DNA from: Solanum dulcamara
Taxonomy: Eukaryota > Streptophyta > Magnoliopsida > Solanales > Solanaceae
DNA length: 64,000 bases
Reading direction: 5' to 3'
Assembly (NCBI RefSeq): GCF_947179165.1
Contig: NC_077248.1
Coordinates: 47,828,232-47,892,231 of the forward strand
Under the pieces are notes generated by a model. The model had not been told where the DNA came from and did not search any database. It worked only from the letters and a program-made list of their open reading frames with translations. Shown one piece after another: positions 45,490-57,267 of the stretch. Numbering within the stretch: position 1 is the first letter of the stretch; every line of letters starts with the position of its first letter. A program made the position numbers and the translations under genes.

Positions 45490-45781
45490 ATCATAACCAT
45501 CTTGATTGTTTGCTCCTTTTTTTGAGGATTTTTATCTTTGAAACCGATTGATCTACCACTTTTAAATGTGGTTTAAATTCATTTGCATTATTTAATTTTT
45601 ATACTGGGACATCAACTCGAATTGGAGCATTAGCAGCTGGGATATGAGATTTAGTAACTCTTGATAGGTCAGTGAATGCATCTGGCAGTTGATTTGCAAT
45701 ATTTTACAAATGAATTATCTTTTTAACTTCCAGTTCACATTTATTTGTACAAGAATCTAAATGAGATAGTGATAATGCATT

Positions 45782-46837
45782 TCAATCTATTTTCCTTTTC
45801 AGCTGCTTATTTTCTCCCCCTAATGTTGGGTATACTGATTCATCAAAATGAAAATCAGCAAACCTTGCGGTGAATAAATCTTCAGTCATAGGTTCTAAAT
45901 ATTTTATGATAGAAGGAGATTCATACCCAACATATATCCCCAATCTTCTTTGGGGTCCTATATTTGTGCATTGTGGTGGAGCAATCGGAAGATATACTGC
46001 ACACCCAAATATTCTAAGATGGGAAATGTTAGTCTCCTGACCAAAAGTCAATTGTAATGGGGAGACTTTATGATGACTTATGGGTCTGATCCGCACAAGA
46101 CTTGCTGCATGCAAAATAGCATGACCCCATAATGAAATGGAAAGTTTTATTCTCGTAAGCATTGGTCTAGCAATTAATTGGAGAAGTTTAATCAATGATT
46201 CTGCTAGACCATTTTAAGTATGAACATGAGCAACCGAATGCTCAATTGTTATTCCAATGGACAAACAATAATCATTAAATGCCAGAGATGTGAACTCACC
46301 AGCATTATAAAGACGAATTGTCTTTATTGCATAATCTGAAAATTGTGCTCTTAACTTGATTATTTGAGCAAGTAATCTTGCAAATGCCATATTACGAGTT
46401 GATAGTAAGCACACATCTGACCATCTTGTAGATGCATCTATTAAAATCATATAATATTTAAATGGTCCACATGATGGGTGAAAGGGCCCACATATATCAC
46501 CCTGTATACGTTCCAGAAATGTTGGGGATTTGATATCCACTTTGATTACTGATGGTCTAGTAATCAATTTGCCTTGAGAACATGCAGCACAAGAGAATTC
46601 TTTAAATTGAAGAATCTTTTGGTTCTTCAAAGAGTGTTCATGTAAGCTCTCAATTATTTTGCGCATCATATTAGAACCGGGATGGCCCAACCAGTCATGC
46701 CAAATAATAAAATCATTTGAGTTAGTAAACTTTTGGTTTACTATGGCATGCGCTTTAACCATGCTAATACTTGTGAAGTATAAGTCGGATGAAAGAGAGG
46801 GTAACCTTTCAAGTATAAACTTTTTGCCCGACATCAT
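45782..46837 (-). pseudogene. Copia GAG-pre-integrase and integrase, interrupted
   Basis: The upstream ORF (46837-46214) holds the HHCC zinc finger (WHDWLGHPGSNMM, CAACSQGK) and the first catalytic Asp (GDICGPF). The second catalytic site reads IRLYNAGEF instead of the usual IRLDNAGEF, an Asp-to-Tyr change near 46307. A stop codon at 46214-46216 precedes the third site, NGLAESLIK, whose Glu is present. The second ORF (46195-45782) continues with SLWGHAILHAASLVRIRP and LRIFGCAVYLPIAPP to the C-terminus. With the lost Asp and the stop, this integrase cannot be active. Confidence 0.9.
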
Positions 46838-46855
46838 TGTAGTAATGTAAAGATA

Positions 46856-47296
46856 TTAATTCTTTTCATCAGTTGTAGTCTCAATATGATAACCATTTTG
46901 ACGAATGTCTTTGAAACTTAATAAGTTTCTTTGAGACTTACTACAATATAATATTTCATTAATTGTTAAATTTGTTCCTCCGGCAAGTACAATTTTAGCC
47001 TTTCCGGATCCTTCAATTAATCTTGTACTAACAGATATTGTATTAATATTAGCTTCTTTCATAATCAAATAAGAGAAATATTTTTTATCTCTTAAAATAG
47101 TGTGTGTTGTGGCACTATCAATAAGACACATATCATCATAATTGATTTTGGATCCAACTAATAACTGGGAATTTCCATATTCTTCATAAATAAAAAGATA
47201 CATTATAAGAACATGAAAAACTAACAACACAAAAACTTTAAGAAATTGCACTGCCTTAAAAAATATTTTTACGAAGTACAACATAATATCAAACAT
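46856..47296 (-). pseudogene. Copia protease domain
   Basis: The ORF contains CLIDSATTHTILRD, the DS(G/A)T active site of Copia aspartic protease. It continues with LVGSKINYDDM upstream, and with TISVSTRLIEGSGKAKIVLA and RNLLSFKDIRQNGYHIET downstream. The N-terminal 40 or so hydrophobic residues of the ORF are probably out of the original frame. Confidence 0.9.
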
Positions 47297-47544
47297 AATT
47301 AAGAAAACAGTAACTATTTTATAAGATTTATACCCAGTTAGATGATCAATTCCTCAATCAATACTCATAAAGTCTTCAGCTTTCAAATGAGTAATATTTG
47401 GTAGATCTCCAAAATCATCATCTTTATAAGCAAGATTTGCCTCAATATCTTCATATTTATTTGAGGAATTTGCTTCATTATCATCAGTTCAAAAATTCAA
47501 ATTCGCCTCCACATTATTATTTCTTCTTTTGGTAGAGGCTTGAT

Positions 47545-48240
47545 AAAGTTTCATGAAATGATCAGGTGTACGGCATTCACGTGCCGAATGACCCTTTATA
47601 CCACACTGGTGGAAAATATTGAATTTACCTCTGGAAGGATTATTTTGAGGAACTTTATTATTTTCATGTTTACTTCTATCATGATGACGATAACTGTTTC
47701 GTCCTCTACCACGTCCTAGTCCACGTCCACGACCATGGCCACGTCCGCGGCCGCGATAATTATTTTTTCATGATTCAGACTGATTATACGCTGCTACAAC
47801 ATTCACTTCAGAGAATGGAGCAGATCCAGTGGGTCGGGCTTCATAATTTTTTATCAGCAAAGTATTATTTTGCGCAGCCATAAATAGGCATGTAATTAAT
47901 TCAGAATACTTCTTGAATTCCTTTTCACGATATTGCTGTTGTAGCAATACATTTGAAGCGTGAAAAGTGGAAAGAGTTTTCTCAAGTAAGTCATCATCAG
48001 TGATAGAATCTCCACATAATTTTAACATAAAACTTACCTTGTGGATAGTAGAATTATATTCTGTCACAGTTTTAAAATCTTGAAATCGAAGGTATATCTA
48101 GTCATATCGGGCTTTTGGTAACACCATAAATTTTAGGTGGTGATACCGATCCTTCAAATTAATCCATAATTCAAGGGGGTCTTTTATAGTTAAATATTCA
48201 GTTTTTAATCCTTCATGAATATGATGACCGAAAAAAATCA
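47545..48240 (-). pseudogene. Copia gag with damaged zinc knuckle
   Basis: The ORF 48067-47768 matches the UBN2-type gag (LKLCGDSITDDDLLEKTLST, FHASNVLLQQQYREKEFKKY). It is followed by a GRGRGRGHGRGRGLGRGRGR tract (about 47700-47757) and the knuckle FHQCGIKGHSAREC (47572-47617), in which the first Cys of CX2CX4HX4C is Phe. Further stops occur upstream near 48100-48240. Confidence 0.85.
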
Positions 48241-48526
48241 TGGCCTTTGCTTTATCTTAGCTTGATGTGTTATTATCTTGTTTAATAGTATCACCAATAC
48301 CCTTAGCGTCAAGGTGAATTTCAGCATCAAGGATCCATGATAAATAATTTTTTCCAAAAATATCAAGTGCCACAAACTCAAGTTTTGATAAATTTGACAT
48401 AAAAAAACTGATGTAGAAATTAATTTTAGAAATAGAAAAGACAACTAATATAAAATTTCTTCAGTAGATATACCTGATATAGAAATTAATTTATCTGAAG
48501 AAAATTAGAATTTTGTGTTGATAACG

Positions 48527-48775
48527 TATTATGAAAATAAACTAAATTTAGCAAAATGAGGCGGAGAGAATAATGGAGAAGAAAGAAGAAACTGTGGAGA
48601 AGAAAAGATTGTTGTGTATATATATTTTCTCTATATTCATTTATATCAATCTTGCCTATATATAGGCCAAGATGAAGAGCAAATACCAAGTGGGCAAGTT
48701 GCCCACTTAAAAGTGGGGTCCACTTGGAAAATAACATCTAATTTGCTCAATTGATAGTAACATCCAATACACAAA
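48527..48775 (-). repeat. 5' LTR of the Copia element
   Basis: This is the paired LTR. CCTATATATAGG at about 48653-48664 is the likely TATA region. Its right end CACAAA lacks one C compared with CACAACA of the other LTR. Confidence 0.9.
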
Positions 48776-48780
48776 GTAAA

Positions 48781-49726
48781 TAATTTTTTCTCACTTCTTT
48801 CTTCTTCTTCCCACCCCAGCCCATTTCTTTTTCTCTTTCTTATCACCCTGTACCTTCTTCCCCATCCAACCCCTATTTCTTTCTATCTTCCCTTCCCAGC
48901 CTTTTCCAATTTCTTTTTTCTCTTTTTTTTTTGTTCATATTTTCTTTCTTCCTAGAGAATTGAAAATGTATTATTGTTGTAGATCTATTTTTTGGGGTAA
49001 TTTACAATTCATAAGGTGACAAAAATTTCAACATTCTTAAAGAATAAAAAGTAATTATTAGATGTCTTTCTGAAATTAGGTAAAATATATTATATAAAAT
49101 TATTTACAAACATTAAAATATATTGAGGTATTTTAGTGATGATTTCTTGGCATTAATGGAGAAAAGAGATTTAATGGTGGTTCAAATGGTAGATGTAGAT
49201 ATTGGTAAAAAATTCCATTAAGAGTTGCAAATGATGAAAACATCAAAAAAATAATCAAAATTATGACTTTTAAGAACTTGAAAAACCTCGCCACGGCTAT
49301 AGAGAATGACATCCCCGAAGAAGAAAAAAATTAAGGAGAATGGAGATGGTGTTAATGGTTGTTGTGGGTTGAGGGAGGTGGAGGAAAAATGAGAGAAATA
49401 ACTATTTTATTTTATTTTTTAAAATAGAAAACTAATTATTTTTGTCTTTTATGGAATAACATTTTTGGTTAATAATTTAAAAATAGTTATGAAATAATTA
49501 TGATATGGTATTAATATACCTGACATGGATATGACATGTCATGTATATAAGAGAGAGTGAGTTACACACATGGTTGGAGGGGTGTAAAAGTCTTATTTTA
49601 ATTGAGTTTAAGAGTTCAGTTGATAAATAGTCAAGTAGAAGGGTCCACAATACAAACTCATAATAATACAAAGGTCCATAAGAATATTTCGTCTTTATAA
49701 AAAATATATGTTAGTTTTCTTATCAA
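48781..49726. other. Non-coding stretch upstream of the Copia element
   Basis: Before the Copia insertion this was the upstream flank of RDM1. 48785-48960 is strongly pyrimidine-rich (CTT/TTTC tracts). The remainder is AT-rich with no recognisable ORF. A GACATGGATATGACATGTC near-palindrome lies at about 49522-49540. Confidence 0.5.
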
Positions 49727-51637
49727 TTCTACCATTACGAAGTGGATAAGAATTATGGACTGTACTCGAAGCTTTACGAATGGAACTATCCCCAAGTTCC
49801 ATATACAAACCATTCATAACTTATATCTAAGACATGCCAAAATAAAGAAGACTAGCTTTACCTACTTATGCCAAAAACATGCCGAGAGAAGGACTAAGCT
49901 TTACATACTTATTCCAAAAACATGCCAAAAGAAAGTTTCACATACCTGTTATGGGTTAGTCTTTGTCCCGATCGCCTTGTCGTCTCGTGAACCTAGGTAA
50001 CATGAAATCAATACGAACATCAACCTCGTTAGACCTTTCAGTGTCTTACATTACTTAAGAGTATTCATAAACCCCATTCCCTCGCTCGCCTTCTCGACTA
50101 GTTCCTTAACTAGTTAAGGCATTAACGAAAATCGGACAACACCTCTCCTATAATGTGCCCTATATGAATTCCCAATTACATAACTAATTACTAAATCCAA
50201 CCAACAACAACAACCTGCAGCTCATATACAAGTAAAACATGGCAACATTACACAATATAAACTCCACCCGACTTGCTGAAAATTGTAATACCAAAATAGG
50301 GTTTCTAGTCTTTGTTTCGCAAAACCTTTAATTATACGAAACGAGGGTCGTGTGGATGAAACCATCAGCACCCAAACCCTTTTTAAAATACATTTATACC
50401 CTGCAACAAATCACCAAACACCTGCAGCATCACCCCACACGCACAACACCCCATTTCGACTATAATTTAACTACGACGACTTCACTTTCGATTGTTTCTA
50501 TTGTCGAGCATTTCCACGACCTTTTTTATACTTCAAGCAGTATATAAGGTATATAATACCCTACATAAAAACTCCATAAAGTCCAAATTTAAAGGAGAAG
50601 TCTTACCTTACCCGAAATTAGCCTAAACTCGCCAAAACTTGCCTCGAAACTTCTCTAGTTGCACTGAAACTGTGTGGACTGTTTGCTGTCCGTTTGGTGC
50701 TGCTCCAAACCCTAACTTCACATTATTCACACCCTTATAAAATTTCCAAATCCTTGACAAAATGTGGGAGAAGAGAATCAAGACATAGCTTATCACATGG
50801 CTTCCCAAACTTGCTGAAAATTAACTTCGGAACCTCCTTGACGCGGTTGAAATGTTGTGGCTGGTTGTTACTCCTTTTTGCTGCCCCAAATAGGTAAGTT
50901 AAGTTATTAACCACCTCCTCTTGATAGAAGAATACCTTAGCTAATTAATTTATGGAGCAAAATCGGGACTTACCTATTTTTTTCCTCCAAGCCGTCACAT
51001 TTTTCTCTCTTATTCTAGGGTTTGCTTTTCTTTTTGTTTGCTGAAGTTTAAGTGCAGGAACTGAATTTAAGTCATGATATACATGTATATATGTGGTCCT
51101 AGGAGGTGACACGTGTCATCCCCATAGGGTAACACGTGTCCAGCCCCTATTGGGCCACGGATCCATGCCTTACCCCTAGGCTGCCACGTGTCCTCATGGG
51201 CCCCACCTCCAAGTAGGTGGGTCACCTACTTGACCCTAAGTAGGTGGGTCACCTGCTTGCTTGAGGTGCTGCCACATGTCGCTCCTCCATTGGCTGCCAC
51301 ATGTCATCTTTTCCCTTTCCTCGTGGGTTCGTAATCTCGCCTTATTTTAAGAGCCTATGTAATCTGTGCTACGTAAGCTTGGTATGTCCTCAAGTATCTC
51401 AAGTATGTAATACTTCTAAGTTAGTATCTTACATAGGTAAATCGAGTCCTATGATCCATTACTTGGCCTCCAATTCCTTCCGGATTCTTATGACTCTATT
51501 TTCAACCTTCTCTACTATGGGGTATCACATTTGTCTTTCCTTAAAGTCGTTTGATAGTGTCATAGCTTATCCAGCTCACATGATAATGTCTGAAGAACTT
51601 AAGAGATATTCCAAGCTCGAGAGTGTGGGGTGTAACA
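49727..51637 (-). repeat. 3' LTR of element F, truncated
   Basis: It is homologous to 55811-57267 and, for the last 450 bp, to the end of the element E LTR. It keeps three CACGTG G-boxes and two CACATG variants (about 51110-51305). Its inner end GGTGTAACA is at 51637. The 124-residue ORF at 51301-51675 spans the LTR/internal junction and is not a gene. Confidence 0.85.
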
Positions 51638-51653
51638 TCCTTCCCCCCTTTAG
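51638..51653 (-). other. Polypurine tract of element F
   Basis: On the minus strand CTAAAGGGGGGAAGGA precedes the 3' LTR, as in element E. Confidence 0.85.
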
Positions 51654-51780
51654 AACATTCGTCCCCGAATGTTGAATAAAACTTCCCTTGAGACTTTATA
51701 CAAACTGTAGGGAGATTCCCTTCTATTGCAATAACATACATTTTCATCCAAGTAATTAATATATGAGTTCTAGGAGTGGT

Positions 51781-51980
51781 TTACCCGTAGACATTTGGAA
51801 ATAGGTACGGATACCTGTGTTTCATATCCTCTTCAGTTTCCCAAGTTATTTCTTCATGATTCTTATTCCACCATGGCACCTTGACAAAAGCTACGTCCTT
51901 AGTTCGCACCCCTTTTAATCTGCCGATCCAGGATGGCAATAAGTTGCCCCTCATAGGATAACTCCCTGTCACATAGACCT
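51781..51980 (-). pseudogene. Chromodomain remnant of element F
   Basis: The minus strand reads GVRTKDVAFVKVPWWNKNHE and EITWETEEDMKHRYPYLFP, the same integrase-tail chromodomain end as in element E (20770-20985). Upstream coding is lost. Confidence 0.85.
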
Positions 51981-52745
51981 CCTCCCCAGGAAATATTTTG
52001 GGAGGGTTGTTTATATACTTGCAGAGTATTAATCTGTGAAAACTGAATGTATTGCTTCAAATCGGACAGTAGGTCCTATCGATCATAACCCATATAAAAT
52101 TATACTTCCGTAAAGTGTGAGGTCAGCTTGGACTATAACCTACCTTAATTGCCTTCCATTTTCGAGCCGGGATTCCCATCCCCCGTAACAAGCTATCAAG
52201 CCTCTGATGCTCCACTTCATTTAAGCTATTATACAATTCCTCTTAATTCAACTTGCAACACCTTAGGTATGCTATCTTGCTCTTTTACTCAGATCTTCTT
52301 TCTAGTTTTACTACCAAATATTATGTTGTAATTCTTACACAAACGTATGTAGGTACTTAGAGAAATTCAGAAAATGCCTTAGCATCGCTATACTAGCGGC
52401 TTACCTCCTTCAGTCGAGGTTAGGGTTCCACTATGGCTTTTGCCTATAATATCGATTATATCTTACTAGTTCTGCCTCGAACTATCTTACACTTTTCCTT
52501 AATCGATTCTAAATGTAGCCATCACACTGCTATTACCGACTTCTTTTTATCGAGTAATACCTTGACCTTACTCTTAATATGCCAATGTTCGTAGGCCGCA
52601 CAACTATTCTTGTGCTATTTGCATGAAGTGCGTTCCATTTTAGTCATAATCTTTTTTGCTCTTGGCTTACTCTATTCCATATGTGCCATTACACTAACAC
52701 GCACTTACAATCTCTTTTTGTCATACTGGTTTTGTTTCCTTTTTC

Positions 52746-52843
52746 ACTTCCTAGGGGGTCACCCATCCCAATGCTACTCTCACCCAAGCACGCTTAAATT
52801 CGGAGTTTTGACGGAATCCGGTGCAGTAGTGTAGGTATAATTG
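52746..52843 (-). ncRNA. 5S rRNA-like sequence inside element F
   Basis: The reverse complement matches plant 5S rRNA from near position 5 to about position 100. It includes GGATTCCGTCAAAACTCCGA, TTTAAGCGTGCTTGGGTGAG (A-box region) and TTGGGATGGGTGACC (intermediate element), and then a weaker C-box (CTAGGAAGT). The last 15-20 nt are missing. It lies sense to element F, whereas the 5S copy in element E is antisense to E. It is diverged and has no clear terminator, so it is probably not functional. Confidence 0.8.
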
Positions 52844-54203
52844 CTTCTATCCCTTATGGCTCGTTTGAAGTTTAAGCGTTCCCATTTATATACGATAGCG
52901 TTAGTTGATTTTCTCTTATGCTTGTACTTCTCTTGTCCACCTCCCCCCTTTTAGGGTGTACCCATGTCATTCTCTGTTTATTTTTAGCTATTCACACGCG
53001 AATGATTCTACTCCAACATTTTTAACATACTGCACCATGTCCACATCTTCTGTTAGATCGTCCATACGTTTGATTGCTCTTATAAGAACCCCTAGCACAA
53101 TCATAAGGTGCTTTGGTATTCGCAATATATCATATAAAATCTCATCTGACGGTTGGTACTCGAGTAACATCCGTAATGTAGTAGTGCACTCAAAGCCATA
53201 TTCCTTTCATCCCAATAAGTAATTGGCTCGTGCCCATGATCGGTTCAAACTCTCCACTCGAGAGTACTTATACTTTGATGATCCGTATTTCGAGCTTCAT
53301 CATAACACTAGCCTAATTCTGGTGGATACCACTTATTTTTCTAATAACCTTGTAATGCAGCAGTTGTTCTGCAAATCGTTCAACTATAACTTGTCATAGT
53401 TTATCCCTATGTATCAATTCGGGCGATGCCTTACTATATTGTTTTATCCCGATCGATCAGTTTTCTCTAAGTCGTCTTCTTTGGCCTATAGGTCCTTCCC
53501 GACTTTATTCTACTATACCCATATCGACCTCCTAGTTTTTATTGCCATTAATTCAGCAATTAACTCATTTCTCAAGGTCAGCCATACTCGTTTAGTCAAA
53601 TATGATCATTGTTGTGAGCACAACCTTTCAAGACATACTACAGCCCTGCATCTCATTCTCTTTTTTATTTCTAGAAAAATTTGGATAGAGTTTCCTCTGT
53701 ATTTCTTAGTATCTCCACACCTGCACACAGAAAATACCAATAATGCCTCACAGGGCACACATATATAGTCATATCATCTCATATCGCAACCACACAGGGC
53801 GCTCACAATTAGTAGTATGAAAATGGACTTACCTCATATGTCCACTCAAACTGCACCTATTGCACTTTCTTGTATACTTTTTCTTTCATTTTTCAGCTTT
53901 ATATATCAATCGTATTGCAACGCCTTACCTGATATAGGTCCTTCGTGCCTTTGCTTACCTGCGTGCTTTGTAACTTTCAATATCGTCAGTTACTTTTTTC
54001 TATCGATATTGTCTTTCTGCTGAAATCACAAGTTAGTATGAGGAATTTCATTTCCTACGACTCAGCTCTATTGCACGATTCTAGATATGAAAGAAAGTAA
54101 CATCCTAAATGTCTTGTAGCCTCCTGTTTATAGATGTGGTGCACAACACACCAATAAACAAGACTCTACAAGACACGGTCTGTAGACATTCCAAAGACGA
54201 ACT

Positions 54204-54215
54204 ACACTGATACCA
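54204..54215 (-). other. Primer-binding site of element F (decayed)
   Basis: On the minus strand this reads TGGTATCAGTGT, differing at two positions from TGGTATCAGAGC, 4 nt from the LTR. Confidence 0.8.
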
Positions 54216-54219
54216 CTTC

Positions 54220-57200
54220 TGTCACGACCCAACCCCATAGGCCGCAACTGGAGTCCAACCTGGACCCCCCTATGCGTATCTATCAGCTACACCTAAGTTG
54301 AATCGTGTGTGATGTGACACTATACCCAAAAGCCTTAATAGTTGAAAACATTTTCATGTACAAGTAGCCTCTTTCATTCGCATCATATCATGAAAGGGCA
54401 CGCAAGCCGACGAGGCTGTCATAACATAAAAATATTTACAACCTGATGTATAGGCACAGTCGAGACAAAGTTATAAACAACCCACATATACATATGTCTA
54501 CAGACCTCTAAGAATAGTAACAGCAACATATGGTAGGACAGGACCCCCTTCGTACCCCTGGACAATTAAATACATACATATTACATGACTAGTATCAAAA
54601 GTTAGGCTCCGGAATAGTAGAGCGCTCCCAGTATTGCTGAGTGGAAACCCTAAGCTGGCGGATCTCCAAACTGAACATCTGTACCTGCAGGCATGAAATG
54701 CAGCCCCCCGAAGAACAAGGGGTCAGTACGATATATGTACTGAGTATATAAAGCATAACAATACATAACTGAGCTGACAATTGAAGTAGGGATGCAGGAA
54801 ACAAATATAACAGTTAACGAGTTTCTCTACCTGCATCTTATGACATGAGGGCATGTATACCTTCCTTACATACCATACCTGGCCCGCTATAGGACTTGGT
54901 GCTATAAGTGTGTCACTATATTTCCACATGTATACCTACAAACTATATTCGACCCTTTAGTGAGGGACTCAATAAAGATGTCATTTCATCATTTATCATG
55001 CCCAACCCTTTATGGGATGCGGTGAATGATCATTGCATCATATATCATGCCCGACCCTTCATGGGATGCGGTGAATAATTATTTTATCATATATCATGCC
55101 CGGCCCTTCATGGGATGCGGTGAATTTATCATGCCCGACCCTTCATGGGACGTGGTGAATTTATCATGCCCAGCCCTTCATGGGGTACGGTGAATTTATC
55201 ATGTTCGGCCCTTCATGGGATGCGGTGAATTTATCATGCCCGGCTCTTCATGGGACGCGGTAAATTTATCATGCCCGGCCCTTCATGGGACGCGGTGAGT
55301 TTATCCTGCCCGATTAAAGTAATGAGGAACCATATGCAATTAGTTCATCATCTGATATTCGGTAAAACAATCGTCATGGACTATCATTTGAGGATAAAAA
55401 CTATCATCGTCTCATGTATCCTCTAACTTCTATTAGGGGCCACATCGACGGAGTCTCAAGAGTCCTAGGCTTTTATTAAGGTAATACCAAACGGCTTATG
55501 CAATCAGAGACACTTGTCATTATAGAGTTCTTAGGCATGGGATCTCATACATTCAATTAGTATTCATCATATAGGGACTCGAGGGTAGCAGTTCAACTAC
55601 TTCAAGAACTTCGATATTAAGAAATGAATAGGAGTTATAGTTTATGCTTCCCATGCATCCGGTTACTATTTCCTGTATAGAAGGCTTGAGGGTGATAGCT
55701 CAGCTACCTTAAGAGCCTTAGAATTTAGAAGTGAAAACGAGTTAATAGGCTCTATATATATTACCTTATATCCTATAGAAGCCTTAAAAAGGCAATAGCT
55801 CAACTATTACAGGAGTTCTACCATTACAAAGTGGATAAGAATTATGGACTGTACTCGAAGCTTTACGAATGGAACTATCCCCAAGTTCCATATACAAACC
55901 ATTCATAACTTATATCTAAGACATGCCAAAATAAAGAAGAATAGCTTTACCTACTTATGCAAAAAATATGCCGAGAGAAGGAATAAGCTTTACATACTTA
56001 TTCCAAAAACATACCAAAAGAAAGCTTTACATACTTGTTATGGGTTAGTCTTTGTCCCGGTCGCCTTGTTGTCCTATGAACCTAGGTCACATGAAATAAA
56101 TATGAACATAAATCTCTTTAGACCTTTCAGCATCTTACATTACTTAAGAGTATTCATAAACCCCATTCCCTCGCTCGCCTTCTCGACTAGTTCCTTAACT
56201 AGTTAAGGCATTAACGAAAATCGGACAGCACCTCCCCTATAATGTGCCCTATACAAATTCCCAATTACATACCTAATTACTACAGACAACCAACAACAAC
56301 AACCTGCAGCTCATATACAAGTAAAACATGGCAATATTACACAATATAAACTCCACCCGACTTGCTGAAAATTGTAATACCAAAATAGGGTTTCTAGTCT
56401 TTGTTTCGCAAAACCTTTAATTATACGAAATGAGGGTCTTGTGGATGAAACCATCAGCACCCAAACCCTTTTTAAAATACATTTATGCCCTGCAACAAAT
56501 CACCAAACATCTGCAGCATCACCCCACACGCACAACACCCCATTTCGACTACAATTTAACTACGACGACTTCACTTTCGATTGTTTCTATTGTCGAGCAT
56601 TTCCACGACCTTTTTTATACTTCAAGCAGTATACAAGGTATATAATACCCTACATAAAAACTCCATAAATTCCAAATTAAAAGGAGAAGTCTTACCTTAC
56701 CCGAAATTAGCCTAAACTCGCCAAAACTTGCCTCGGAACTTCTCTAGTCGCGATGAAACTGTGTGGACTATTTGCTGTCTGTTTGGTGCTGCTCCAAACA
56801 CTAACTTCACATTATTCACACCCTCATAACATGTCCAAATCCTTGACAAAATATGGGAGAACAGAATCATGCCATAGCTTATCATATGGCTTCCCAAACT
56901 TGCTGAAAATTAACTTCGGAACCTCTTTGACGCGGATGAAATGTTGTGGCTGGTTGTTACTCGTTTTTGCTGCCCCAAATAGGTAAGTTAAGTTAATAAA
57001 CACCTCCTATTTATATAAGAATACCTTAGCTAATTAATTTATGGAGGGAAATCGGGACTTACCTATTTGTTTCCTCCAAGCCGTCACATTTTTCTCTCTT
57101 ATTCTAGGGTTTGCTTTTCTTTTTGTTTGCTGAAGTTTAAGTGCAGGAACTGAACTTAAGACATGATATACATGTATATATGTGGTCTTAGGAGGTGACA

Positions 57201-57267
57201 TGTGTCATCCCCATAGGGTGACATGTGTCCAGCCCCTATTGGGCCACGGATCCATGCCTTACCCCTA
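54220..57267 (-). repeat. 5' LTR of element F, truncated
   Basis: It starts TGTCACGACCCAACCCC like the LTR of E and is collinear with it until 57267, where unrelated sequence begins. It contains the 35-bp array at 55093-55302. The 120-residue ORF at 55844-56206 and others inside have counterparts in the left LTR and no domain. Confidence 0.85.
55093..55302. repeat. Six-copy 35-bp tandem array in the LTR of element F
   Basis: Units start exactly every 35 bp at 55093, 55128, 55163, 55198, 55233 and 55268. The core is CCCGGCCCTTCATGGGACGC followed by GGTGAATTTATCATG. Two more copies with longer spacers lie upstream (about 54998 and 55049). GCCC/GGGC halves give each unit hairpin potential. Confidence 0.95.

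Larger units (their letters stand above)
43206..48775 (-). mobile_element. Full-length Ty1/Copia retrotransposon, defective
   Basis: Two 250-bp LTRs (43206-43455 and 48527-48775) are flanked by a perfect GTAAA duplication (43201-43205 and 48776-48780). A polypurine stretch AAGGGAGAG lies next to the 3' LTR, and CGTTATCAACAC follows the 5' LTR as the likely primer site. The coding order on the minus strand is gag, protease, integrase, reverse transcriptase, RNase H, the Copia order. All domains are present but broken by stops and frameshifts. I count about 11 substitutions between the LTRs, so it is older than element E. It lies directly upstream of RDM1 and in the same orientation. Confidence 0.95.
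49727..57267 (-). mobile_element. Element F, truncated older relative of element E
   Basis: Two partial LTRs of the same family as E (49727-51637 and 54220-57267) flank a 2582-bp internal region that aligns collinearly with both ends of E's internal region. Polypurine tract, primer site and chromodomain remnant are in the same order and orientation as in E. The left LTR lacks about 1.6 kb of its start and the right LTR lacks about 450 bp of its end. Together they imply a full LTR of about 3.5 kb, as in E. No target duplication can be tested because both outer ends are lost. Confidence 0.85.

Noticed and set aside
51301..51675. 124-codon plus-strand ORF
   Set aside because: It crosses the LTR/internal junction and the polypurine tract of element F, antisense to the element. 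It has no recognisable domain.
53409..53768. 119-codon plus-strand ORF
   Set aside because: It lies in the non-coding internal part of element F, antisense to the element, without any domain.
55093..55302. CRISPR-like array
   Set aside because: The units are contiguous without unique spacers, inside a plant LTR. It is an ordinary tandem repeat.
55844..56206. 120-codon plus-strand ORF
   Set aside because: It lies within the LTR of element F. The matching stretch in the other LTR (from 49755) has a shorter, changed ORF, so the frame is not conserved.
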